From positions 2,343,122 to 2,407,121 of the forward strand of contig OX388327.1 of the NCBI GenBank assembly GCA_947579605.1: a stretch of 64,000 nt of DNA, given 5' to 3'. The notes under the pieces are model-generated. The model made no database searches. It saw only the letters and a program-made list of their open reading frames with translations, and had not been told where the DNA came from. Within the stretch, counting starts at the first letter, position 1, and each line of letters opens with the position of its first letter. This document shows, one piece after another, positions 1 to 8,939 of this stretch. The position numbers were made by a program, and so were the translations under genes. This stretch comes from Athripsodes cinereus (lineage: Eukaryota > Arthropoda > Insecta > Trichoptera > Leptoceridae).

Positions 1-74
1 TCACTTAAACATATTGAATTCTAAGGCTCTATATATCGAGTATTATTAATTTGTTGCCTCTTCTTATAAAAACT

Positions 75-400
75 ACTATACTATACTATACCCTCACGCA
101 ATGTCACAAGTGGCGTAGGCAAAGAGAACGGATCGTCATATAGATTTATCCTTACATACTTCTTTCACCTCTTCTACATTCATACAATTTCTCATGCACT
201 AATGTAGATTCCTCTCACTGAGCATACGACAGTCCTTGAGAACTCGATCCACATGATCAAGCCACGTAGTTCTGGGACGCCCACCCTTTCTTTCAGACAA
301 GTACATTCTCTTTGTCATTCTTTCCCCTTCCATTCGTTCCATATGACCAAACCATCTCAATTTTACCATCGTTTTACAATTAAGTGTAATAAAAGGATTG
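75..400 (-). mobile_element. 3' end of a non-LTR retrotransposon (LINE family L1a, local name)
   Basis: Read on the minus strand, this piece translates with interruptions into a LINE C-terminus: a GRPRTTWLDHV-like stretch, then NVEEVKEVCKDKS. It ends in a short (TATAG) repeat tail. Related 3' ends lie at 17405-17480, 18120-18290, 39178-39250, 40075-40230 and 60300-60590 (all minus), and at 49800-50035 (plus). The best-preserved version reads NVEEAKEVCKDRSVWRSVFSAYP. The copy is 5'-truncated and carries stop codons, so it is dead. Family membership is seen directly; the clade is not assigned. Confidence 0.6.
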
Positions 401-464
401 AATTACTCCCAGTAACATACAATAAACAGACTGTATTTTAATATTTCTTTTATCAAAATTAGAT

Positions 465-600
465 TGAAAATTCTTCTTCTATCAGTACCGTATCAGGTCC
501 CCCCGACGTTGCCGATCACTCTGGAGAATGCTCCCTGTCCCGCGATGTTCGGACCAGTTCACGCGCCTGGGCTATTTCCGTCCATTGCTGTAAATATAAA
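465..600 (-). mobile_element. Short LINE 3' fragment
   Basis: This is a GC-richer island in AT-rich DNA. On the minus strand it reads like the extreme C-terminus of a LINE ORF (WTEIAQARELVRTSRDRE) followed by a GATCGGCAACGTCGGGGGGA block. A similar GATCGTCAACGTCGGGGGGA block occurs at 51810-51830, so it is a dispersed repeat. Between it and the gene 1 promoter (about 600-830) only AT-rich sequence without recognisable content is seen. Confidence 0.35.
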
Positions 601-835
601 TCTTTCTTATATTATATACATAATATTTAATATAATTATATACATTATATTATTTAATTATGACGAACTTTAACAGTGTTTGCTGTTAAAAAAACAAAAA
701 AAATTAAATTAAATAAATTCATAACAATAAAAATAGTTCACAATATATACGATGCATGGAGCCTTATAAACATTACATTAATAATAACTATTCCAATATG
801 TACCTACTAATAATTTCCTTCCTTCATGAGAACCA

Positions 836-843
836 TATAAATA
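836..843 (+). promoter_or_regulatory. TATA box of cuticle gene 1
   Basis: TATAAATA lies 75 bases upstream of the ATG at 911. The same motif at exactly the same spacing precedes gene 2 (7941-7948 and 8016), and the roughly 150 bases around both are nearly identical. The transcription start is expected about 30 bases downstream, near 865-881. It was not mapped. Confidence 0.6.
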
Positions 844-910
844 GTGGTAATACTTCAATAGTAAGACATTAGCAGTTATCAGTTCAGATTAGGCTAACGT
901 ATCATACAAC

Positions 911-1963
911 ATGAATTCATTCGTAAGTATTTCTATATATTACCTACCATTAACAGGTAGAATTTCTATTTACTGCCAAATAAGTACAACTCATATCGAT
1001 ATTGTCTTTGTTATACCAATCAATTCATACATGAAATTTGTACATATTATGTCTCAAAAGGGTATGACAAAAAAATATATTTGGTCAAATTCCTAAAGGA
1101 AATGATCAACACATGGATATGTAAAATATCCCTAAGGGAGATCAATTCAGCTTGTATCAGCTTACAGAATTATTGTTTAATTTATTAATTTCTTTTTTCA
1201 GTTATTCGTCGCCCTGTTCGTGGGTCTGGCTGCCGCCTACCCTTATGGCCACTACGATGGTCACTACGCCGGTCACTCCGATGATGGTCAATACAGAGGT
1301 GAGGGACTCGCTGAAAGCCAGGACTACGGCCAGTACAACCACAACGGATACGGACACGCCTACGGATACGATGCCTACTCTCATGGACATGGAGATGATG
1401 GTCAATACAAAGGAGAAGGATTAGCCGAAAGCCAAGACTACGGACAGTACAACCAACACGGATACGATCATGGATACGATCATGGATACAATCATGGTGA
1501 TGGTCATGATGGACAATACAGAGGTGAAGGTCTCGCCGAAAGCCAAGATCATGGACAGTACAACCAACATGGATACGATAACGGATACGCTCACGGATAT
1601 TCCCACGGACACTATGCCCATGGAGCCGCCCCAATCGGTCATGATGGACGTGTTGTAGATACCCCCGAGGTAGCCCACGCCAAGGCTGCTCACTTCGCCG
1701 CTGTTGCCCACGCTTCCCACGGAGCCCATGGAGTCCATGGAGCTGTCTACGCTCATGCCCCAGCCCACTATGCCCATGCTCCAGCTCACTACGCTGCCCC
1801 AGTTGCCCACTACGGACACGCTGCCGGACACTACGCCCATGGTGCCGCTCCTCTTGCTCATGATGGACGTGTAGTAGACACCCCCGAAGTTGCCCACGCC
1901 AAGGCTGCCCACTACGCCGCTGTTGCTCATGCTTCCCACGGAGCTCATGGACATCATTATTGA
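911..1963 (+). CDS. Cuticle protein gene 1 (two exons, 18-residue-motif type)
   Basis: This is a structural cuticle protein, 257 residues and secreted. Exon 1 (911-922) encodes only MNSF and ends at a GTAAGT donor. The intron (923-1201) ends in a T-rich tract plus CAG. Exon 2 (1202-1963) continues with LFVALFVGLAAAYP, completing the signal peptide. The mature part is rich in His, Gly, Tyr and Ala. It has three repeats of the form DGQYRGEGLAESQDYGQYN, then two blocks of the type HDGRVVDTPEVAHAKAAHF separated by AHYAHAPAHYA-like spacers, and ends HHY. The DTPEVAxAKAAHxAA motif is the known 18-residue motif of insect cuticle proteins; no chitin-binding RR consensus is visible. The mature protein is identical to those of genes 2 and 3. 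The start was chosen from the exon 1 splice donor and the TATA spacing, because an unspliced reading from 1220 would lack an ATG. Confidence 0.85.
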
Positions 1964-2125
1964 GAACATCTCCCTAGCAAAACTATCACCAATATGTGTA
2001 CATAATACTCTGTATATATTTATTTTATATATGTATGTATTTATAAAATATAGAAACAAATGACATTAATATTTAAAGATGTTTTTTTTTTAATCTTGCG
2101 TTGGGACAAGGAGAACTTTATTAGC

Positions 2126-2131
2126 AATAAA
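2126..2131 (+). terminator. Candidate poly(A) signal of gene 1
   Basis: AATAAA lies 163 bases after the stop codon. The 3' flank of gene 1 is unrelated to the 3' UTR shared by genes 2 and 3, so this signal is specific to gene 1. Confidence 0.4.
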
Positions 2132-2239
2132 TAAATATGGATTTCAGTACAATGGACCTTAAGTAAAAATAGAGATCTGGTTTTAAACTTTGTTGTCAAA
2201 ATTTTGTGAAAATTTAAAGACTAGACAACCTCAGTGTTT

Positions 2240-2400
2240 TTTTATAATTTATTATTTATTTATTTATTTTATTCTTCACTGAACATTGGTGACAATATTT
2301 CAAATCAAAACAAAGTATCATAAAAATATCAGTGTTACAATTCAATATACAGAGGGCGAATTTATCGCTAGAATGCAACATTTTCCACCTAATCTTGACT
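2240..2400 (-). repeat. LINE/SINE 3'-end repeat (family Rep-B)
   Basis: The minus strand carries the signature GCGATAAA followed by CGCCCTCTGTA, a spacer, then CAATGT-CAGTGAAGAATAAA and a TAAA-rich tail. Other copies are at 52495-52640, 53205-53325, 56945-57090 and 63145-63300 (all plus). The conserved A-rich end suggests the 3' end of a retroposon. Confidence 0.5.
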
Positions 2401-2659
2401 TTATGATGGATTCCCACTTGCTTTTTTTATTAATACAAGCAAAATAAACAATAAGAGCATGACAGTTACAACCTTTGTTCATGTACAAAACAGTCTCATA
2501 ATGATTTACATGTTATCAAATAAAAATTACAAAATCCTCTAAATATTGACACTAAATTTAGTGTATTTAACCAACGAGTATACTATTCTTCAAACTTTTT
2601 CGGAAATCGTCGTCATAAATTCTAAATAGCATTTTACAATAAATTTTACGTTAATTTCA

Positions 2660-3660
2660 GACCCTTAACACTGTGACTCTTTTCGAATACTCGCCTATTT
2701 ATCGTATAATTTAGTTGTTCATAGGATGAAGTGTTCTGCTGATAATCAAATTGCACAAAGTCCACTTAGTCCAATCCAATCCACACATCAAATTGTTATC
2801 ATTCCACTGAATCCAAACCAATGAACCTATCAAATTGGGAACACATAGAGAACGAATTTGGTAAAAAATTTGGAACACTTTCTTGTCTAACCTTATCCAC
2901 AAATCAAATAAGGAACACTTCAAAAACAAATTTGGGAACAGAAATTCAACCCATTTCCACACATCAACATATCTCGTTTCAAGAACCAACTGAAGACTTA
3001 TCTATTCAAGAAATCTCACGGAATAATCCAAGCACAACCTTAAGAGGGAAGAAATAAAAAAAGGGAACACTAATATTTTTAAAAAAAAATTTAAGCTTGA
3101 ATTACTATGTTTATTTGTTACATTAATTTAAAATACGCTATCGCGATTTCAGTGCACTTGCACCAATTGACGAGGTTTTCAAGAAATCGCGATTGCGTAT
3201 TTTATTTTTTTCAGACTCTTTACAGCGTGACTTTTTTCGAATACTCGCCATTTTATCGTATAATTAATTTAGTTATATATTGGATAAAGCGTTCTGATAC
3301 TAATCAAATTGCACATAGTCCACTTAGTCCAATCCAATTCATACATCAAATTGGGAACACATATAGAGAACGAATTTGGTACAAAATTTGGAAAACTATC
3401 TTGTCCAATATACACATCAAATTGTGATCATCCACTTAGTCCGACGCAATCCACACATCAAGTTAGGAACACTTCAAAACAAATTTGGGAACAAATTCGG
3501 AATAGAAATCCAACCCAGTTCCACACATTAAGTTGGAAACACTTCATAAATAAATTTGGGAACAATTGGAAACAGAAGTCTAACCCAACTCCACACATTA
3601 AATTGGAAATACTTTGAGAACTAGAACACTTATACAACTCAACCCGTACATCAAGAAACA
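2660..3660 (+). repeat. Duplicated module with internal short tandem repeats
   Basis: Two related modules, about 2670-3050 and 3215-3660, both start with a TTCGAATACTCGCC-like block. They continue with CAAATTGCACA, CCACTTAGTCCAATCC, and repeated units resembling CACACATCAAATTGGGAACA followed by AAATTTGG. The unit recurs several times in the second module. The open reading frames here are by-products of the repeats. No known gene is recognised. Confidence 0.5.
3130..3203. repeat. Near-perfect hairpin between the two modules
   Basis: The arms at about 3130-3151 and 3182-3203 are inverted (AAATACGCTATCGCGATTTC against GAAATCGCGATTGCGTATTT) around a 30-base loop. There is a single mismatch. It could be the end of a foldback or MITE-like element, or a short hairpin element. 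Confidence 0.5.
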
Positions 3661-3829
3661 CCTGTCTTTTACAAGACACTCGAAAAATAGCGGGAATGAG
3701 TGGGGGCCCAATTCTTTGCCGGGCGTTCCACGGGAAAACTTAAATACTACATTTATATTTTTTATGTGTTATCTACTAAAGGCTTGTTCTGGCAGAGAAT
3801 TGTTCTTAACCAGTTTTCGAAAACCGAGT

Positions 3830-4039
3830 ATAAAGATAAACCGCGTCATTTGCATCACACTAGATTTAAATTTAATGAAGGATTATATAGTGCCAAAATT
3901 CAATAATAAGTACGGAAAAAGAACATTGGAGTATAACGTGCCAAAAATGCCGAAATCTATTAAGAAATGCAAGAGTATGAACATTGCAAAAAAATTAGTC
4001 AAGGATTGGTTGATAAAGTGTGGATTTATTTATAACTAG
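3830..4039 (+). pseudogene. C-terminal fragment of a LINE reverse transcriptase ORF
   Basis: The plus strand reads TRFKFNEGLYSA, then after a frame change near 3890 NNKYGKRTLEYNVPK and a Lys-rich tail ending KDWLIKCGFIYN and a stop. This resembles the extreme C-terminus of Jockey/CR1-like LINE ORF2 proteins (a YGKRTLEYNVPK-like block). There is no catalytic domain. It is a decayed fragment. Confidence 0.35.
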
Positions 4040-4254
4040 TATTAATTAATTGTTTGATTGTAAGTTGTATGGATTAATATAACTTTTTTTTTCGTTATTT
4101 AGTTATATTTTGAACTTGTAAGAGAACACGCCGACAAATCATTTTTGATTTGGTGTGACTCGTGAATTGTTTCTTTTGTATTATTATTTTATATTTTATT
4201 TGTTACTAATAAAAAAAAAACAATTTTAAGAGGATAGAACTTCTCAACACTGTT

Positions 4255-4430
4255 CTTAAATAATATGTAGGTATTCTTCTTAAAGTGCCATGGCAGGTTC
4301 CATCAAAGTCGGCTATCACCCTGGCGTAGGCTTCTCTGTCCTGTGCTAACTGGAACAGTTTATTCACTCTCTGGATTCTCGTGTACCCTCTGATGGTTCT
4401 TAGCCAGGACATCTGCCGCCTTCCTTCCTT
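4255..4430 (-). pseudogene. C-terminal fragment of a LINE ORF
   Basis: The minus strand encodes GRRQMSWLRTIRGYTRI, then a FQLAQDREAYARVIADF segment and a short tail. That pattern is typical of the C-terminus of endonuclease/reverse transcriptase LINEs, where a W-L-x-x-I block is followed by AQDRE. It is 5'-truncated and has no catalytic residues. Confidence 0.45.
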
Positions 4431-4524
4431 ATATAATAGGCATAAAATTTATAAGTAAATATTTAGGCATGTGGAAATAATGTAAGATAAAAGAAGTTTT
4501 AAAACACTAAACTACGCTACACTA

Positions 4525-4690
4525 CACACCATCACGGCATATCTCACAAATGTGGTAGCCAGCAGAACAGCTGCATGTTATAAACATGCTGGACGCCTTC
4601 TCTGTGCCAGTAAAAAAATGAGAGATTCAAGATGGGTGGCAAACCTCATCTCTGAAATTCAGCGAAACCTCATCGTTTTAAAACATAATA
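4525..4690 (+). repeat. Interspersed repeat family Rep-A
   Basis: The consensus is recognised by CCATCACGGCATAT, a block reading GTGGTAGCCAGCAGA, GCTGCATGT, TCTCTGTGCCA and GGTGGCAAACCTCATC. Other copies are at 13930-14045, 35268-35385 and 55671-55850 (plus), and at 17235-17345, 38317-38420, 51985-52090 and 58340-58630 (minus or partial). A following CACTCGAAAACTTA block (for example 3665, 14085, 22730, 35425, 44860, 53100, 55555, 58450) may be its second half. The class is unknown. Confidence 0.5.
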
Positions 4691-5090
4691 GGTATTTACA
4701 TGGCCGAGAGTAAGGGTGTGTGCACATAATACAAGATTCATATATTTATTTGGGACTAGCTCAATATGTGTGAATTGTCTATACATGTTATATTATGAAA
4801 TCTTATGTTAGGTATCTATAGATATTTAATTTGCCTTATAGATGGTGTAGCCCCCAGCTTTCGAGTGACCTGAAAGTGGCAGGTGTACGAAAAAGCAAGG
4901 GCATATTACATCTCAAATTCAATTATGAGGTTTCCCACCCATCAGGAATGTCTTATTCTTCATTAGCACTGACAGTATGCTAAACTTGTATTTTTGTTGA
5001 ATGTAGTTGATCCACTAGCTACCCCACTTGCAGGAGATACCGTTATGCTATTAATGAATGAATTTCAAACATGCTCAGCAGATATTGAAC

Positions 5091-5495
5091 ATCATCATCA
5101 TCATCATCGCCCTCAACGCTCCTCTCGGGAGCACAGGGCAGAAATCAGCCTCCTCCATTCAGAGCGTCTCTGTGCCAATTGCGTCACCTCTTTCCACGAC
5201 ATTCCTTGCGCTCTGATATCGTTGTCATAGGAACGGTTTATTGTGAAAGAGGGACCCCCGGGCCGACGGAACCCCTGCGGACGGAAGAACAGTGCTCTTT
5301 TTGGCCAACCATCATTAGGCATTCTCAAAACATGTCCCAGCCAGGACCATCGTCTCTCCTGTATTACGGAGATTACAGGTCTCTGCTGGGTGCGCCGGCG
5401 CACAGCATCATTAGTAACATGTTCATACCATTTGACATCCAAAATCCTTCTAAGACACTTGTTTTCAAAGCTGAGTACCTATCTTCCGCTCTTTT
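5091..5495 (-). mobile_element. 5'-truncated copy of the RTE-like LINE (3' end)
   Basis: The minus strand matches the last 400 bases of the full-length element at 8940-12085 and includes the same (GAT)n tail, seen here as ATC repeats at 5091-5109. The C-terminal coding part (YEHVTNDAVRRRTQQRP) is still largely open, but there is no reverse transcriptase domain. It is a dead insertion. Confidence 0.85.
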
Positions 5496-6004
5496 GAACA
5501 TAACAGTTATTTATTTAGTCATCATAAAAAAAATATTACAAAATTTGTACGTATGGATATTTAACGGATCACATAAAACTCTGTCTATCATAAAAAGAAT
5601 AAGTAAAATAAAATAACAAATTCAAAAACAATATTCAAAAAAATAATAGAAGTGATGACAAATTTTGACATAGTAAGCATTAATCACAGATGAAGACCAC
5701 AAACAATTACTAAATTAGTGGAATAAGGTGAATGTACCATGGAAAGAGTACACTTAAACCAGCCAAAGCCTATTCGTAAGTATCGGAACGTCTTTCCTGT
5801 TTCATATTAAAGGGAGTTTGCACAATCTGTTAATTGTTCAGATGAGGTGTCTATTGAGTTAAATTCTTTCTATGTAGGTAGGTACCTAATTTCTTCAAGG
5901 TGCTTGTACAGGCAACACTTTTTACCTTAGTGACAACTAGTTTTTAGTACCCGGTTGCATACTTGGTTAATAATAGTTTTCTTTCATCTTTCATTGATAA
6001 TATT

Positions 6005-6090
6005 ATAATACATTCACTAAAACATACTGGATTCTAAGGCTCTATATATCAAGTATTATTAATTCGTTGTTTCGTCTTATAAAAACTTGT
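6005..6090 (+). repeat. Copy of the sequence at 1-75
   Basis: The TTCTAAGGCTCTATATATC block and its flanks repeat the start of the window. Because the gene 1 promoter region is also repeated at 7860-8160, this suggests that the duplication giving genes 1 and 2 included several kilobases upstream, now interrupted by repeats. The stretches 5500-6000 and 6090-6250 show no other recognisable content. Confidence 0.5.
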
Positions 6091-6249
6091 CTTGTTATTA
6101 TTTGATGAGCCAAAACAAAGCGTACCTACAGATTTTTTTTTCTAGATAGCAAATGTTTTTTTTTTAGTTTCTGATCACCTATACTGAGAGATGAATATTT
6201 GATATGAAGAAAATAATTATATTCTTTTATATTTTTTCTTCTATACATA

Positions 6250-6623
6250 GATGGTTTAAAGCACAAAAGACACATGTCCACTATTTAGGTAAAATGAGTT
6301 AATATATGTACAAGATCAGTTGCAACGTCGTCTATGTCTTGATTACATAATTACCAATAATTCTTATATCATTATCGAAATATTTAACAAAAACCAGATG
6401 CCAAACATTCTTAAATTATCATTTTTTTGTGCACAGATGTAACATAAGATATTTGAGAATGTATTAATATCGACATAATTGATTCTTAAAAAGCACATGT
6501 CCACCAAGGACATCTTCTGAATTAATTTAAAATTAGTTAATTAATTTTGAATCTCAAATTTTCAAACCCTGTTTTCTCTAAACTGTCAAATGTGGACATG
6601 TGTCTTCAGTGCTTTAAACCATC
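6250..6623. mobile_element. MITE with about 32-bp terminal inverted repeats
   Basis: The left end begins GATGGTTTAAAGCAC and continues GACACATGTCCAC to 6281. The right end (6592-6623) is its near-perfect inverse. There is no coding capacity in 374 bp. A single end of the same family occurs at 51697-51725. The superfamily is not assigned because no clear target duplication is visible. Confidence 0.7.
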
Positions 6624-7039
6624 GATTGTTTAATGTAATGGGCGCACGTTTAGTGTGAGTCCGGTTAGACTGGACTTGCATTGGTCGGGCGCTGTTTCTT
6701 TATCCCACTTTATACCATTTTACATAGATTACGTTTTAAATATATAAATAATTTGATTGTGAACTCATACAATATTCCCTAAACATGGTACATCTTCTCG
6801 CCCTCGGTTCCAGGGATGTGATTTTAATACTTTCGGGATTCAAACTCTGAGTATCATTGTAATGATGACAAATTTGGATGAGAATTAGACAGAATCATCC
6901 ACAAATATGTAAAGATACTGGATAAATTCATTTGTATTAAAATTTCAGAAGGGTTCATAAACTTAGTAGATTTAAACTGATTTCCATACCGACATTGATT
7001 TTCTTCGCTATTTTCACAAAAATTAGTTAGTATTTGGCT

Positions 7040-7521
7040 ATTTTGTCGCTTGTTCAATGCGTGCATCATCCCAATCCTTCTATATGGCTGCGAGTCTTGG
7101 CACTTAACCAAGGCTCAAGAGCGGAAGATACTAAGCTTTGAAAACAAGTGTCTTAGAAGGATTTTGGATGTCAGATGGTATGAACATGTTACAAATGATG
7201 CTGTGCGCCGGCGCACCCAGCAGAGACCTGTAATCTCCGTAATACAAGAGAGACGATGGTCCTGGCTGGGACATGTTTTGAGAATGCCCAATGATAGTTG
7301 GCCAAAAAGAGCACTGTTCTTCCGTTCGCAGGGGTTCCGTAGGCCCGGGCGTCCCTCTTTCACAATACACCGTTCCTATGACAACGATATCAGAGCGCAA
7401 GGAATGTCGTGGGAAGAGGTGACGCAATTGGCACAGAGACGCTCTGAATGGAGGAGGCTGATTTCTGCCCTGTGCTCCCGAGAGGAGCGTTGAGGGCGAT
7501 GATGATGATGATGATTTTGGA
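7040..7521 (+). mobile_element. 5'-truncated copy of the RTE-like LINE (3' end)
   Basis: Sequence from about 7040 to the (GAT)n tail at 7498-7515 is nearly identical to 11608-12085 of the full-length element. A C-terminal frame of about 147 codons is still open (YGCESWHLTKAQERKILSF onward) and ends at the same stop codon. The high identity means recent insertion. There is no reverse transcriptase domain. The spacer 7521-7860 shows nothing recognisable. Confidence 0.9.
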
Positions 7522-7940
7522 AAACGCCGTTTAATTGAACTCAACACAATGCATACTTAGTCAAAAAATTTTTTTTTTGGATTTGTACTCTTTCGATACC
7601 AAACCATTCAAAACGTTTTGAATTATCTTGAATATTTTGATTTCTGAATAAAAGTAGGAATTTACTTTCTTTCGATTCGACCTTACAGGATAATATTGAA
7701 AGGTTTTATTTGTCTCCCAAAAATCGAAACCTTCATATTTATTATCAATAGCCCGAATCAAATCGAACATATTAAATTATATTGTTTCGGTGAATAGTAG
7801 TATAAATAATAATGATAATGCCGAAAAATAAATTCATCCAAATAATAGTTCATAAAACATGTGATGCATGGAGCCTTATAAATATTACGATAATAACTAT
7901 TCCAATATGTAACAATAATTTCCTTCCTTCATGAATTTCA

Positions 7941-7948
7941 TATAAATA
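7941..7948 (+). promoter_or_regulatory. TATA box of cuticle gene 2
   Basis: TATAAATA lies 75 bases upstream of the exon 1 ATG. The whole block 7860-8160 is a close copy of 745-1050 (promoter, leader, exon 1, start of intron) of gene 1. Confidence 0.6.
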
Positions 7949-8015
7949 GTGGTAATACTTCAATAGTAAGACATTAGCAGTTATCAGTTCAGATTAGGCT
8001 AACGTATCATACAAC

Positions 8016-8027
8016 ATGAATTCAATC
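8016..8027 (+). CDS. Cuticle gene 2, exon 1 (MNSI)
   Basis: ATG AAT TCA ATC is followed by a GTAAGT donor at 8028. It aligns with gene 1 exon 1 and has the same leader. The exon supplies only four residues; the rest of the signal peptide is in exon 2, about 5 kb downstream at 13034. The assignment of this exon to that exon 2 is inferred from order, orientation and homology, not from a transcript. Confidence 0.7.
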
Positions 8028-8184
8028 GTAAGTATTTCTATATATTACCAACAAGTAGAATTTCTATTTACTGCCAAACAAGTGCAACTCATATTGATGT
8101 TGTCCTTGTTATACCTACAAATCAATTCATACATGAAATTTGTTTAGGTCTTATGTTATTTGTTGTTATTTATCTTTGTTTATT

Positions 8185-8340
8185 TACATACTTAACATAA
8201 CATAGCATAGTAGAGAATTCACACATATCGAGATAGTCCCAAACTAAGATGAATCTTGTATTATGGGAACTAACGCGACGATACACACATATACAATGCA
8301 CTAAACACATATACATAATATGTATTTACTACGGTTGATT
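8185..8340 (-). repeat. Fragment of SINE family S2 (3' part)
   Basis: The minus strand matches the 3' body of the SINE at 51460-51697: the block around GTATGGTCGCGTTAG, then ACAAGATTC and TTTGGGACTATCTCGATATG. Similar pieces are at 4705-4790 (plus), 12775-12880 and 34120-34212 (both minus). Confidence 0.5.
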
Positions 8341-8445
8341 TGTCTGTAGTTGCACTTATCCTCCTGAGAGGAGAATTTATTTATTGTCTTAAAGGACAAA
8401 CAATAGTTTGACTTTATAAATATCAAAAATATCGTATTTCAATTT

Positions 8446-8625
8446 TTTTTTAAAGATATATCTGGGTTTTGTTATAAACCCGAATACAACCTTATAAACC
8501 TTTCACACTAAGCTAAAAGCTTGTGTCGTGAAAGGGGAGTTTTGCCGGCACCTGGGATCGAACCACGGACCCTTTTTTCTAGAGGCCGAGATTCTATCTC
8601 CAGGCTACCGACGAACTCATTTTAT
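8446..8625 (-). mobile_element. tRNA-derived SINE, family S1
   Basis: On the minus strand a tRNA-like head has an RNA polymerase III B box, GGTTCGATCCC, preceded by an A-box-like GGTAGCCTGGAGATAGA. It continues through a body with CACGACACAAGC and ends in CCCAGATATATCTTT and an A tail. A second full copy is at 39259-39442 (plus), and a 3' fragment lies near 59165-59220. This copy sits inside the intron of gene 2. Confidence 0.75.
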
Positions 8626-8939
8626 TTATTTATTCATTTATTTATTTTTTTTGCACATCATCATTATACATAGCAGTGTTAACAAAATAATATAAAATTT
8701 TAAAAACTAGGACGATGTGCAGTGGCGAGATTATCACTATAAAGTGATTTCTTCCAAAGTGATTTTAGTCTGCACTAACTAAAATAGGAACGTTCCAATA
8801 TTAGTTAGTCTACATTGGATTTCTATAAATTCTAAAATTGTTCCTAATTGGAATTATATACTACTAATTTCATATAGAATAAGAATTTCAGTTCAAGTGA
8901 ACTTAATTATAAATTTAGGAACATTCTTATTTTAGTTTG

